NCBI GenBank assembly: GCA_007556525.1
Contig: SWJS01000006.1
Coordinates: 92,154-156,153, forward strand
Origin: Lysobacteraceae bacterium CU05-9
Lineage (GTDB): Bacteria > Pseudomonadota > Gammaproteobacteria > Xanthomonadales > Xanthomonadaceae
Length of the DNA: 64,000 nt
Direction of reading: 5' to 3'
A program made the position numbers and the translations under genes. The stretch's first letter is position 1; the number at the start of each line of letters is the position of its first letter. The notes under the pieces were generated by a model, which was given only the letters and a program-made list of their open reading frames with translations, was not told the DNA's origin and made no database searches. Shown here piece by piece: positions 34,089 through 42,836 of the stretch.

Positions 34089-37000
34089 TTAGTCGCGCTC
34101 CCAACGCCAATTCGCCGACGCCTTCGTCTCAATGTTCGACTGCTCGACTTCGACGTCGATACCTTTCCGCACCAAGTACTTCAACGTCAACACTTGGCCA
34201 GTACCTAGCAGCGACACACCGTAAGAAACATACAGACGCGGTGAGAGATACTTGCCGACGCCGAACACCGCGCCACCCAACGTGCGATTGTCCGTGACGC
34301 CCGCGCTATCCAAGCCGATGCGCGCACCGAGCTGCGATGCCAACAGCGAACCACCGGCAGACAACGCAGCCGACGCCGCATTCAACTGACGGATATCGTT
34401 GCGTGATGCGGACGACAGCGAATGACCCAACGCCAAGTAGGCGAGTGCTTCAGACTGCGAAGTGGCAGGGTTGGTCCAGACAGAGGCTTTGGGTGCGGAA
34501 GCACGGCCGGTAATGTCGACACCCGCAGTGACGTCACCGACTTCACGCTCTGCGCGAATGTCCAACGAAGGATTCGACACCGAGTTGCCCGACCAAGTGA
34601 GGCGACCGCGCGTGATGTCCAAACGCTGACCGTAGATCGTGTACTTACCATCGATGTTCAAACGACCGGTTGCCGTCATCTCGCGACCAGGACGCGCGCG
34701 GACACGCATCGAACCATCGACGACTCCGGTCAAACCAAAGCCTGAGAGATTTACGTTGTCGCCGAGCGCCAACTCGAGATTCAAATCCAAGGCGCTATTT
34801 CGTTGATACTTCGGATCAGCCGGATCGAGAATCACCACGTCATCCGATGAAGAATAACCCTTGTCCAAGCGCTCCAAATCGATTTTGGCTTCGGGAATAA
34901 AAACTCGTCCCGTCACAGTAATCGGCTGACCTGGCTGGAACTTCACTTGCACATTCGGATCGGCCACGGCGTAGAGATCGCGAGTGTCGGAGATGAGGAC
35001 GTTTTTGCCGGTGACATTCATCACCAAAGGTGAATTCAAGTTCGACCAACCAAACGTGCCGCTGACATTCAACGTACCTTCGCCCATGCGCGCCGAACCC
35101 GTAATGCGTGCGGTGCCATCTGCATTTGCGGTCATGCGGATATCACCGTTCGTCAACGCCGTCGCCAGCGATGGAATCTCCGTCGAAAAACCGGTCAACG
35201 ATGCATTGCCACCCAACCGCGGTGCGCTCAACGTACCACCGAGTTGAATGTTGCCAACCAGATGTCCCTTCGGATCCACGATGTCCGGCGACAGCAACTC
35301 GAGCAACGTCAAATCATTCGTGTCGACCAACATATTGCCGCTCAACGGCGAGAATGTGCTCCAACCGGATTTCACGTTACCGCGAATGTCACCTTGGTTA
35401 TTCAACCGCGTTGCAAACGTCGCATCGAAACCATCCGGCGAAAACGTACCATTCATCGTGAGGTTGTTGTAGAACAGCGTATCCTTCGTCTCACCCGACT
35501 TGAATTTCATGCCGCCAGCAGCCGAACGAATCTGCGCCGTACCACGCCACGATCCCGCAACTGGGCGCACGTTACCTGTCACATCGATGTTGCCGTGGAA
35601 ATCATACGGCGTACCGTCAGCGCGCATCGGCAAGTAGGGGAGTGCCAATGACAACGGCAAGTTGCGGCCATTGAAATCAAAACCACTCCGCGGCCAGTTG
35701 CCTGTTGCGCACAACGAACCACCGGCCGACGAACTCAAACACGCATTCGTCAAACCACCCGCGACACCATCCCACACCCAACGTGTCGGCGCATTCAAAG
35801 TCCATGCCGCGCCCTTCGGCGGATCGATGCGGAATGTGTTCATCGCACCGGACCAGGTGTTGCCATTTTTCAAAGCTGTACCGCGCAACGCGACGTTACC
35901 GAAGGCACCGGAACCTTCGCCGTCGAACGTTAGATTTTCGAACGCACCACGCGCATTCAAGCGCACCGTTTTCAACGGCAAACCGACGTTCAGACCAGTG
36001 CCTTCAACGAACAGCACGCCGTTGTTGCCACGCCATGGCAGCGAACCCTTCGCATGCAACGTCGATGCCGTGTACTGACCCCACTTCAAACCATTGCCAT
36101 CGAGGTCCGCAACGATGTTTGGCGTCGTACGTGGTCCATTCAATTGCAACGTGCCACGCAGCACACCCGAAGCCGACGGCAGGAAATCATTCAAATTAAC
36201 CGGCAAAAACTGCGCATCCACATCCAGCGTGCTGCCAATCGTTCCCTTTGCGATCAAGCGACTGGCACCGGAATTCAATGCAACGTCGCCACTCCAAACA
36301 TCGACTTGCCTGATGTTTGCCGCGCCACGGTATTCAACATGCGCACGACCGGACAATGGGCGGCCACGCAATGAACCACCGAGCGTCGGCGCATCAAACG
36401 ACATGTTCAGACCGCCATCCGGACGGACGCCACCGATGGTTTTGATATTGCCGTGCAACGCACCTTTCCAATCCGGCAAAAAATAACTCGGATCAAATCC
36501 AGCCAACCGCGTATCGAGATTCCACGAGATCTTCGGATCCCAACCGACACGTCCCGTTGCGTTCAACGTTCCTTCCGGCATGCGTGCCGTTAACGCGCGA
36601 ACGGTTGCGGCCTTCGTGTTGCCGGTGGCATCGAAGTCGACGTTGGCTTTTTGGCCCGCACGTGCCAAGCGTGCGTTACCCTTCGCTGCCCAGAGCCCGG
36701 TTGTACCCGCGATGCCGAAGTCACCGTCTGCCGTGATCTTCGCCGTGCCACCTGTGCCGCCCCAGCTTAGATTGCGGGCATTCACTGCGAAGTTAATGCG
36801 ACCATTCTGCGGATCGCGGAAATCGCCTTTACCGTTGACGATTGCGCGTCCACCGAAGGTTTCAACGACCAAGGGTTTCGCTTCGAGCACCTTGTCGTTC
36901 AACGCAACCTTGGATGGCAAAACATTGACCTTGATGTCGCCTTGCTCGTAGTAAGCGCGACGGATATCCGCGTTGCCCTTGACGCCTGCAATGTCGACGT

Positions 37001-37940
37001 TGAGCTTCAACGGAACGCCTTGCTTGTTGCCCGTGATGGCACCGAGATCAAAACCTTCCGTGTTCGCAACCAACGTCCAGCGCGGATTTTTCTTCCCGAT
37101 CAAACTGAGGTGCGCATTGATGGGCTTCGGCGCGCTGCCGCGCACGATGACATTCATCAGCGCAAGATCACCCATTGCCGCGAAGCCAACGCGTCCGGGA
37201 CCTTCGCCCGATGCGTCAGGAATGTATGCGCTGCCGACCATCGCCATCTTGTAATCATTGCGCGGCTCGTAATCGCCATGCAATTTGAATAAGCCGCGAT
37301 CCGTATCCGCCAGCAACTGCTCAACGTGCAACTTGCCATTGGATGCTTTCAATCCGGCGGTCGCATAACGAACCGTTGCCCAATGTGTGTTGGTTTGTGC
37401 GACTTTCAATCGCTTGATGTCGACCTTACCGAGATCTACGGTCAACGGCGGTTTGATTTGCGGCAGCGAGTCCGGCCACGTCGGAAGTTCAAATGGCTTG
37501 TCACTTTTCGGAATGTTCAAGTTCGCGTCGGAAACTTCCACGCGATCCATCCGCACCGTGCGACCGAGGAAGGGACGCAGCGTTGGATCAAGCATTACGC
37601 GCTTCGCATCAAAGTGCGTGTCTTTGTAATCAAACTTCACGCCATAGAGAATGAGTGGACCCTTCGCAGGTCCTTCGGCTTTCTCCCAGGTCAACGTCGC
37701 ATCTGCGGGCAAACGCGCAACGATTTGAGCAAGCAATGCATTCCGCCCGCCGACCGTCGTGAACAACCAATACAGCAATGCGACGATAGCAACGACAAGC
37801 AACGCCATTCCGATACTGGAACGGATCGCCAACCAACGCATGCGACGTCGCCGTTTCGCGCGCAGTTCCTTGATGAACTCTTCGCGCTCCTCCGGCGTCA
37901 GGTTCGGATCAATCTTTGGTTGTCGACGCCAGGTTGCCAT
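34089..37940 (-). CDS. tamB: Translocation and assembly module subunit TamB
   Basis: A 1283-residue protein with a basic N-terminus (RAKRRRRMRW), one signal-anchor helix at about 41-60, and a very long periplasmic beta-rich body made of repeated sheet-forming segments (AsmA/VPS13-like groove). It closes with the conserved TamB/DUF490 domain containing GKYLSPRLYVSYGVSLLGTGQVLTLKYLV. It bridges the inner membrane to TamA and is implicated in outer-membrane protein assembly and phospholipid transport. The ATG at 37940 is preferred to the TTG at 37943, which touches the tamA stop. No ribosome site is obvious, so it is coupled to tamA. Confidence 0.95.
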   Translation of the reverse strand: MATWRRQPKIDPNLTPEEREEFIKELRAKRRRRMRWLAIRSSIGMALLVVAIVALLYWLFTTVGGRNALLAQIVARLPADATLTWEKAEGPAKGPLILYGVKFDYKDTHFDAKRVMLDPTLRPFLGRTVRMDRVEVSDANLNIPKSDKPFELPTWPDSLPQIKPPLTVDLGKVDIKRLKVAQTNTHWATVRYATAGLKASNGKLHVEQLLADTDRGLFKLHGDYEPRNDYKMAMVGSAYIPDASGEGPGRVGFAAMGDLALMNVIVRGSAPKPINAHLSLIGKKNPRWTLVANTEGFDLGAITGNKQGVPLKLNVDIAGVKGNADIRRAYYEQGDIKVNVLPSKVALNDKVLEAKPLVVETFGGRAIVNGKGDFRDPQNGRINFAVNARNLSWGGTGGTAKITADGDFGIAGTTGLWAAKGNARLARAGQKANVDFDATGNTKAATVRALTARMPEGTLNATGRVGWDPKISWNLDTRLAGFDPSYFLPDWKGALHGNIKTIGGVRPDGGLNMSFDAPTLGGSLRGRPLSGRAHVEYRGAANIRQVDVWSGDVALNSGASRLIAKGTIGSTLDVDAQFLPVNLNDFLPSASGVLRGTLQLNGPRTTPNIVADLDGNGLKWGQYTASTLHAKGSLPWRGNNGVLFVEGTGLNVGLPLKTVRLNARGAFENLTFDGEGSGAFGNVALRGTALKNGNTWSGAMNTFRIDPPKGAAWTLNAPTRWVWDGVAGGLTNACLSSSAGGSLCATGNWPRSGFDFNGRNLPLSLALPYLPMRADGTPYDFHGNIDVTGNVRPVAGSWRGTAQIRSAAGGMKFKSGETKDTLFYNNLTMNGTFSPDGFDATFATRLNNQGDIRGNVKSGWSTFSPLSGNMLVDTNDLTLLELLSPDIVDPKGHLVGNIQLGGTLSAPRLGGNASLTGFSTEIPSLATALTNGDIRMTANADGTARITGSARMGEGTLNVSGTFGWSNLNSPLVMNVTGKNVLISDTRDLYAVADPNVQVKFQPGQPITVTGRVFIPEAKIDLERLDKGYSSSDDVVILDPADPKYQRNSALDLNLELALGDNVNLSGFGLTGVVDGSMRVRARPGREMTATGRLNIDGKYTIYGQRLDITRGRLTWSGNSVSNPSLDIRAEREVGDVTAGVDITGRASAPKASVWTNPATSQSEALAYLALGHSLSSASRNDIRQLNAASAALSAGGSLLASQLGARIGLDSAGVTDNRTLGGAVFGVGKYLSPRLYVSYGVSLLGTGQVLTLKYLVRKGIDVEVEQSNIETKASANWRWERD

Positions 37941-37943
37941 CAA

Positions 37944-39725
37944 TTACAGATCCGAGCCAATGTTGAGATAAATGCCAAAAGCACTGTCAGGATTGTTCAA
38001 ACCGCGCGCAATATCAAATCGCACCGGCCCAACAGGAGAACGCCACCGCACACCGAAGCCAACACCGGTACGCATGTCCGGCTTATCGTTGAACGCACTG
38101 CCAGTATCGATGAACACTGCACCGCCCCACTTATCGTTGAGGTAATGCTCGTATTCGATGCTCGCAGTGATCAATTTCGTCGCGCCGGTTGGATAGGCAT
38201 TTTTGCCTTCGCCGATGCGCGGACCGACTTCACGCCAGCCGTAACCACGGATACTGCGATCACCACCGGCATAGAAACGCAATGCCGGAGGCAGGTATTC
38301 AACTTTCGTTTTCGAATAGCCCAACTCGCCGCGCGCGATCAAACGATTCCGCAGTCCGACTGGCATGTAATAACGACCGGATCCATAGAGCTGCGCAAAA
38401 AAAGTCTTGTCACTTCCATCATCCGCCATGCCCGCACGGATTTCGCCATTCAAGCCAATGCCACTACGCGGGAAAATCGGATCATCCGACTTTGTGTAAT
38501 GCATCGAGAAAGCGGGATAAAACGCATTCGCATAATGGAACGGCGTCTTGGTATCCGGGTTTCCATCTTCCTCGGCCGTGTAATTCCAACGCTCGCGTAA
38601 CGCATTCATGCTCACGATCGCGCTGAAATTCGGCGTGATGTTGCCACTACGGCTTGCCACGAAATGCAAGCGACGGTTGTTGATGTAATCGGTCTGCTCA
38701 TCGAAGCCCTGCAACGAGAACGTGTACCAACCATCCAGCCATCTGAAGGCAGGAATGCGATATTGCAATGTCGCCGTCTTGCGGCGGCGCGCCCAATCGA
38801 CATCAGCCAGGGCCTTGTGGCCGCGATCATTGAGATAGCGTTTCTCGATTGAGCCTTTCACACCCGCGCCGGAGAATGTTCCGTACGAGATACCGGCGGT
38901 GTAAACACTGCGCTTCGCAGGCGTCAACGTAATCGTCACCGGCACGCGGTAATCCACCGCTTCTTCCGGCTTCGCTTCAATGTCGATACCACTGAAATAT
39001 CCGAGATTATTGAGCGATTCGCGCAAACGGTCGAGACGTCCTTGGTGGTAGTAATCGCCTTCGTTCCAATAGACGAGCTTCTCAACAAGGCCGTCGCGAA
39101 TGATTTTCTTCGGTGTTTGAATGAAAGTCAGCTTGCCCATGTCATAACGATTACCGCTTTGCCACGACAGATCGATGTCCGCCGCCAACTCCGCGCGCGT
39201 CACTTCAACACGACGTGTCAAAAAATCCGCATCAAAATATCCACGTTCCGCCAAACGTCTCGTGATCCGCGCCTTCGAGCCTTCGTAAATTTCCTGGTCA
39301 AAAACGTCACCAACCTGCGGGAAGAATGCATCAACTTCCTGCTCGAGGTACATGTCATCGCCGCCTTCGCCTTCGATCTTGATATCCGACTTGCGAACAC
39401 GCACGGGATCACCCTTGTCCACGATGATCGTCAACTCGGTGACATCGGTTTGGCTGCTGCGTTGCACGGTCACCTTCGGGGAGTAATACCCAAAAGGTTC
39501 AAGCGCCTCTCGCGTCTCCGCTTCGATCTGATTCAACAGGTATTGGAAGCGACGTTCGGAGACGTCCTTGTTCAATGAGTCCATCACCGAAAGTGTGAGT
39601 TGCAAATTCTCCGTCATCGGTTCATCCAGTCCCTTGATATGGACGGCAGTCACCTTGCCTGCAAAGGCAATGCTCGGCGCGCAAATGCACGCACCCAAAA
39701 CGAGGAATAAGGCAGTTTTTCGCAT
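37944..39725 (-). CDS. tamA: Translocation and assembly module subunit TamA (outer-membrane Omp85 family)
   Basis: A 593-residue protein. Signal peptide of about 22 residues (TALFLVLGACICAPSIAFA). Three POTRA domains lie at about 23-280 (KVTAVHIKGLDEPM, RVRKSDIKIEGEGGDD, YDMGKLTFIQTPKK). A 16-strand Omp85 barrel follows, with the lid-lock motif in GGDRSIRGYGWREVGP and a final strand ending in FGIYLNIGSDL. It forms the outer-membrane part of the TAM complex. The ATG at 39725 gives a proper signal peptide; codons upstream to 39776 are unlikely. It is followed directly by tamB. Confidence 0.94.
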   Translation of the reverse strand: MRKTALFLVLGACICAPSIAFAGKVTAVHIKGLDEPMTENLQLTLSVMDSLNKDVSERRFQYLLNQIEAETREALEPFGYYSPKVTVQRSSQTDVTELTIIVDKGDPVRVRKSDIKIEGEGGDDMYLEQEVDAFFPQVGDVFDQEIYEGSKARITRRLAERGYFDADFLTRRVEVTRAELAADIDLSWQSGNRYDMGKLTFIQTPKKIIRDGLVEKLVYWNEGDYYHQGRLDRLRESLNNLGYFSGIDIEAKPEEAVDYRVPVTITLTPAKRSVYTAGISYGTFSGAGVKGSIEKRYLNDRGHKALADVDWARRRKTATLQYRIPAFRWLDGWYTFSLQGFDEQTDYINNRRLHFVASRSGNITPNFSAIVSMNALRERWNYTAEEDGNPDTKTPFHYANAFYPAFSMHYTKSDDPIFPRSGIGLNGEIRAGMADDGSDKTFFAQLYGSGRYYMPVGLRNRLIARGELGYSKTKVEYLPPALRFYAGGDRSIRGYGWREVGPRIGEGKNAYPTGATKLITASIEYEHYLNDKWGGAVFIDTGSAFNDKPDMRTGVGFGVRWRSPVGPVRFDIARGLNNPDSAFGIYLNIGSDL

Positions 39726-39731
39726 CACACA

Positions 39732-39737
39732 ATGATA
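39732..39737 (-). promoter_or_regulatory. -10-like element of tamA
   Basis: On the minus strand TATCAT (5 of 6 to consensus) ends 6 nt before the ATG at 39725, with TGTGTG between and no Shine-Dalgarno sequence. A leaderless mRNA is predicted. Confidence 0.45.
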
Positions 39738-39782
39738 ACGACTGAATCTAAGGTTTATGTGACGAAACGACAACATAGATGA

Positions 39783-39875
39783 AGTTAGAGGTAGAGGTAG
39801 ACGATGTAGTGATTGCCGCAGGCGCTATTGCGCGCAAGCGCGCTTTCGCTAAACCGTATACCTCTACCTATAACT
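39783..39875. repeat. Dyad-symmetric intergenic repeat, copy 2 (upstream of galE)
   Basis: AGTTAGAGGTAGAGGTAGA on the left mirrors ATACCTCTACCTATAACT on the right. The middle has GCGCGCAAGCGCGC followed by TTTCGCTAAACCGT, a 29-nt core nearly identical to copy 3. It fills most of the tamA-galE gap and ends about 10 nt before the galE -10. Confidence 0.8.
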
Positions 39876-39884
39876 GCTTTCTGC

Positions 39885-39890
39885 GACAAT
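39885..39890 (+). promoter_or_regulatory. -10-like element of galE
   Basis: GACAAT ends 6 nt before the ATG at 39897 with GGTCGC between. The same GGTCGC-ATG context is seen at fpr. Confidence 0.35.
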
Positions 39891-39896
39891 GGTCGC

Positions 39897-40889
39897 ATGC
39901 GCATCTTCATTACCGGCGGCACGGGATTCATCGGTAGCCACACCGCTTTATTGCTCGCGGAACGTGGGCATTCGGTGGTTTTGTACGACAATCTTTCGAA
40001 TAGTCATGCGGACGTGCCCGAGCGCTTACGTGCGTTGGCGCCGTCCGGGGACTTTACGTTTATTGAAGGGGACGTGCTGGATCGTGCGGCGTTGGCGTCG
40101 GCGATGGCGGGCTGCGACGCGGTGATTCATTTTGCGGGGCTGAAGGCACTCGGCGAAAGTTGGGTGCGCCCGCTGGATTATTACCGCACCAATGTCAGTG
40201 GCACGATCGAAGTGCTCGCGGCGATGCACGCGAATGACATCCGCAACTTGGTGTTTTCATCGTCTGCAACGGTCTACGGTTTACCAGCGACGATTCCGGT
40301 GGTCGAATCGATGCCGCTGTCCGCGACGAATCCGTATGGGCGATCGAAGTTGACGGCGGAGGAGATGATTTCGGATTTTGTTTCGTTGCAAAGTGGTTGG
40401 TCCGCCACCTTGCTGCGCTATTTCAATCCGGCGGGCGCGCACCCTTCGGGAATCCTCGGCGAAAACCCAATCGGCCGCCCCAACAATCTCATGCCGATCA
40501 TTGCGCAGGTTTGTGCGGGACGTTTTGCGTCGGTGCAAATCAACGGCAACGATTATCCAACGCCCGACGGCACATGTATTCGCGATTATCTGCACGTGAT
40601 GGATCTCGCGCATGCACACGTGCTCGCCGTCGAAGCATCGTCCGACCCCGGCGTTCGAGCTTTGAATCTCGGTGCCGGCCGCGGCTATAGCATTCTTGAG
40701 TTGGTGCATGCGTTTGAAGCCGCATCCGGCCGTAAGGTTCCGCTGGAATTTGGTCCGCGCCGTCGTGGTGACATTCCGGAGTTGTGGGCGGATCCTTCGC
40801 TTGCTCACTCGCAACTCGGCTGGACCGCAACGCGAACACTTGCCGAGATGTGCAACGACGCCTGGCGCTTCACTGAGTCTCTAAGTTAG
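39897..40889 (+). CDS. galE: UDP-glucose 4-epimerase
   Basis: A 330-residue extended-SDR enzyme interconverting UDP-glucose and UDP-galactose for surface sugars. The NAD-binding GGTGFIGSHTA is at the N-terminus. The active site has Ser/Thr in SSSATVYG and the YGRSK Tyr/Lys pair, and RYFNPAGAH and CIRDYLHVMDLA are family signatures. The ATG at 39897 begins right at the first strand; the frame is open upstream through the intergenic repeat but that part is not coding. It is a single gene bracketed by two copies of the repeat family. Confidence 0.95.
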   Translation: MRIFITGGTGFIGSHTALLLAERGHSVVLYDNLSNSHADVPERLRALAPSGDFTFIEGDVLDRAALASAMAGCDAVIHFAGLKALGESWVRPLDYYRTNVSGTIEVLAAMHANDIRNLVFSSSATVYGLPATIPVVESMPLSATNPYGRSKLTAEEMISDFVSLQSGWSATLLRYFNPAGAHPSGILGENPIGRPNNLMPIIAQVCAGRFASVQINGNDYPTPDGTCIRDYLHVMDLAHAHVLAVEASSDPGVRALNLGAGRGYSILELVHAFEAASGRKVPLEFGPRRRGDIPELWADPSLAHSQLGWTATRTLAEMCNDAWRFTESLS

Positions 40890-40963
40890 AGGTATAGGTA
40901 GACTATCCAGTGTTGCGCGCAAGCGCGCTTTCACTCAACCGTCTAACTCTACCTCTACCTGTT
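40883..40963. repeat. Dyad-symmetric intergenic repeat, copy 3 (downstream of galE)
   Basis: AAGTTAGAGGTATAGGTAGAC on the left mirrors GTCTAACTCTACCTCTACCT on the right, with the same GCGCGCAAGCGCGCTTTC core as copy 2. It fills the whole galE-to-attachment-protein gap and starts inside the last codons of galE. Confidence 0.8.
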
Positions 40964-40964
40964 A

Positions 40965-41366
40965 TCAAGCAATCTTAAGTTCATCCAGCGCCTTGATGAT
41001 CTGCTCCTTCGGCGTGTTCGTCCAATCCTTCGCGACCTCCGCGATCATGCGGTTGGTGACTTCGGTGTGGAAGATTTTGCGCATTTCACCCAGAGTGATT
41101 GGATCCGCTGCGACGATCAGATGATCGAATTTGTGGTTTAGCGCGGAGGCGTTGAGTTTCTTCGCGACAAAATGTGCAAACGCCGATTCATCGCGGTCGT
41201 TGTCCTTGGGTTGGCTGCCGGCCGGAGCGGTTTCGGCAGCGGCGGTTTCGTCGAAGGTTTTGTCCTGCACCAATTGCAAGTTCGCTTCATCACCAGCGTT
41301 GCGGAAGAACCGTGCCGAGCCGCCATCTGCAATCACGACGAGTGTTTGATTTGGAATCATGGACAT
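40965..41366 (-). CDS. Host-attachment protein family (PF10116-like)
   Basis: A 133-residue cytoplasmic-looking protein. NQTLVVIADGGSARFFRN at the start, DRDESAFAHFVAKKLN in the middle and FDHLIVAADPITLGEMRKIF identify the family named for a role in attachment to host cells; it is related to archaeal eRF1-like folds. The true molecular role is not established. A strong AAGGAGA site lies 7 nt before the ATG at 41366. Confidence 0.85.
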   Translation of the reverse strand: MSMIPNQTLVVIADGGSARFFRNAGDEANLQLVQDKTFDETAAAETAPAGSQPKDNDRDESAFAHFVAKKLNASALNHKFDHLIVAADPITLGEMRKIFHTEVTNRMIAEVAKDWTNTPKEQIIKALDELKIA

Positions 41367-41473
41367 GTGGAGTCTCCTTGTTTTTGGTATGACTCCACAT
41401 TGCCAGAGAGCCGCTAAAGAATTTGTGCACTTCGCGCCCCCGCACGTTTACGCACACCTAACGCGCTCATCAG

Positions 41474-41548
41474 TACGAGTTAGAGTTAGACAAGTGAGTG
41501 AAAACGCCTGCGACCCGTACTCACTCCTCTAACTCTTACTCCAACTCG
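41474..41548. repeat. Dyad-symmetric intergenic repeat, copy 4
   Basis: TACGAGTTAGAGTTAGACAAG on the left mirrors CTAACTCTTACTCCAACTCG on the right. The ends match copy 1 closely, while the middle is shorter (75 bp in all). The right arm ends 4 nt before the stop of the small membrane protein on the minus strand. The rest of the gap, 41400-41473, shows no feature. Confidence 0.75.
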
Positions 41549-41551
41549 TTA

Positions 41552-41743
41552 TTACAGCACCGCTGAAAGCAGCGTAAGAAAACCAACCACCGCTAACCCC
41601 GCATGTGCGAGGACGATGCCGCGAGGTGGGATTTTTTGCTTCAAATGCAAAGACGCGAGATAGAAGCCGCCCAGTGCAGCGATGACGAGAATGCCCAAAG
41701 CAGCAGTGGCGCGTGACGCACCTTCGCAACAATGCGATCGCAA
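41552..41743 (-). CDS. Small membrane protein overlapping the sigma-factor end, start uncertain
   Basis: This frame reads two TM helices (LGILVIAALGGFYLAS and GIVLAHAGLAVVGFLTLLSAVL) joined by LHLKQKIPPR, which looks like real coding sequence. The only available starts are TTG codons at 41743 and 41698. Part of it overlaps the last ~100 nt of the sigma factor in a different frame, where the sigma reading gives an atypical hydrophobic tail. Either the two genes overlap or a frameshift has fused the sigma frame into this gene. Function is unknown. Confidence 0.45.
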   Translation of the reverse strand: MRSHCCEGASRATAALGILVIAALGGFYLASLHLKQKIPPRGIVLAHAGLAVVGFLTLLSAVL

Positions 41744-42414
41744 CGTGCACCGAGAAATGGAAATGCGCCGGTGATGGCTTCGTTGAACGTGTCCTGGAGC
41801 GTTTCGCGAAGTTGGAGTTTGGCGCGGTGGAGACGGGTTTTGACGGTGTCTTGTGGAATGTCGAGCAGCGCGGCCGTCTCTTCGATGCTGCATGTTTCAA
41901 TTTCCCTCAGCACAAAAACAGTCCTGAACTTCTCCGGCAACTCCGCTACGGCAACTTCAAGGAGTCGTCGGATTTCTTCGTTCGCCGCGGGCTTGATCGG
42001 GTCTATGCCGCTCGCCGTGTGGCCAGGGAACGGAATGATGTTGGTGATTTCGGTCAAGGAGACCTCCTCCGCATCGAGGGAATTGAGGGTTGGTGCGCTT
42101 CTCTCTTTGCGGAGGCGGCCATAAGCTTCGTTGAGGACAATGCGCGTGAGCGATGTTTTCAAATTCGCATCGTGGCGGAATTGTTTCAGGTGCTTGTATG
42201 CGTTGATGTACGCGTCCTGCACTGCGTCTTCGGCGTCTTGATCATTGTTGAGTACACCACGCGCCACTCTGAAGAGGCGTTGATTGCAGCGACGCATGAT
42301 GTGCCCAAAAGCTACGTGATCCCCCGTCGCCGCCCGCTCCGCCAGATCGTTGTCGTCGAGTGTGGCGTATTGCGCGTCTCGCGCCGTTGCATCATCAGGT
42401 TTGGTGGTGTCCAT
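41641..42414 (-). CDS. ECF-type RNA polymerase sigma factor
   Basis: A 257-residue sigma-70 family factor. Region 2: HIMRRCNQRLFRVARGVLNNDQDAEDAVQDAYINAYKHLKQF. Region 4: LPEKFRTVFVLREIETCSIEETAALLDIPQDTVKTRLHRAKLQLRE. Between them is an unusually long linker (about 105-140). The last ~30 residues (VRHAPLLLWAFSSSLHW) do not look like a sigma factor and overlap a membrane protein in another frame. No anti-sigma gene is recognisable next to it unless the small membrane protein serves that role. TCTAAT at 42420-42425 ends 5 nt before the ATG. Confidence 0.9.
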   Translation of the reverse strand: MDTTKPDDATARDAQYATLDDNDLAERAATGDHVAFGHIMRRCNQRLFRVARGVLNNDQDAEDAVQDAYINAYKHLKQFRHDANLKTSLTRIVLNEAYGRLRKERSAPTLNSLDAEEVSLTEITNIIPFPGHTASGIDPIKPAANEEIRRLLEVAVAELPEKFRTVFVLREIETCSIEETAALLDIPQDTVKTRLHRAKLQLRETLQDTFNEAITGAFPFLGARCDRIVAKVRHAPLLLWAFSSSLHWAASISRLCI

Positions 42415-42481
42415 ATCCCATTAGATGCTTATTTGTGGCGCGGCGTTCCCGCGGGGAGTTCTGAATCCTCGGCGGCCCATG

Positions 42482-42508
42482 AAAAAAGCTCCCAATGGGA
42501 GCTTTTCA
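42482..42508 (-). terminator. Terminator downstream of tRNA-Arg
   Basis: On the minus strand AAAAGCTCCCA pairs with TGGGAGCTTTT, with a T-run after it. It lies 4 nt beyond the tRNA 3' end. Confidence 0.85.
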
Positions 42509-42511
42509 TGA

Positions 42512-42588
42512 TGGCGCGCCTGGAGGGATTCGAACCCCCGACCAATGGCTTCGGAAGCCACTACTCTATCCGGCTGAGCTACAGGCGC
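42512..42588 (-). tRNA. tRNA-Arg, anticodon CCG
   Basis: The complement strand folds as a full cloverleaf. The acceptor stem is GCGCCTG with CAGGCGC; the D-arm is GCTC..GAGT; the anticodon stem is GTGGC/GCCAT. The anticodon loop is TTCCGAA (anticodon CCG, codon CGG), and the T-arm loop is TTCGAAT. The discriminator G and CCA end are encoded (42512-42515). A TAAAAT on the minus strand at about 42613-42608 is a likely -10. Confidence 0.97.
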
Positions 42589-42659
42589 AAAAGTGTTGGG
42601 TGTGTATTTTAGCGTGAAACCGCTTTGATCGTCTGTTGTGTTGACGGAGAGCGAAGCGC

Positions 42660-42756
42660 GGCCACATTTGTGGCCAATGGACACAATTGTGGCCACTCGC
42701 AGGAATGCGTCGCCCGCCTCCGGAAACAATTGTTACCGGTGGTTACAAATGTAACC
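42660..42756. repeat. Cluster of four short palindromes between tRNA-Arg and the hydrolase gene
   Basis: GGCCACA-TT-TGTGGCC (42660-42675), CACAATTGTG (42682-42691), AACAATTGTT (42725-42734) and GGTTACA-AA-TGTAACC (42741-42756) are each perfect inverted repeats sharing an ACA-W2-TGT core. They occupy most of the 248-bp gap 42589-42836. They could be binding sites for a dimeric regulator of the gene at 42837. The rest of the gap shows nothing else. Confidence 0.55.
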
Positions 42757-42836
42757 GCGTTCGCAGCGCGACCGTCCCTGAATGGAAGCGGGCGCGGCGG
42801 ATTGAAAACGCACCCACGCAACCGCACAACAAGGAA

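Noticed and set aside
37326-38600. 424-codon open frame on the plus strand across the tamB-tamA junction
   Set aside because: It is antisense to two conserved genes and lacks any recognisable domain.
33972-41548. CRISPR array
   Set aside because: The four repeats are kilobases apart, imperfect, dyad-symmetric and without spacers or cas genes.
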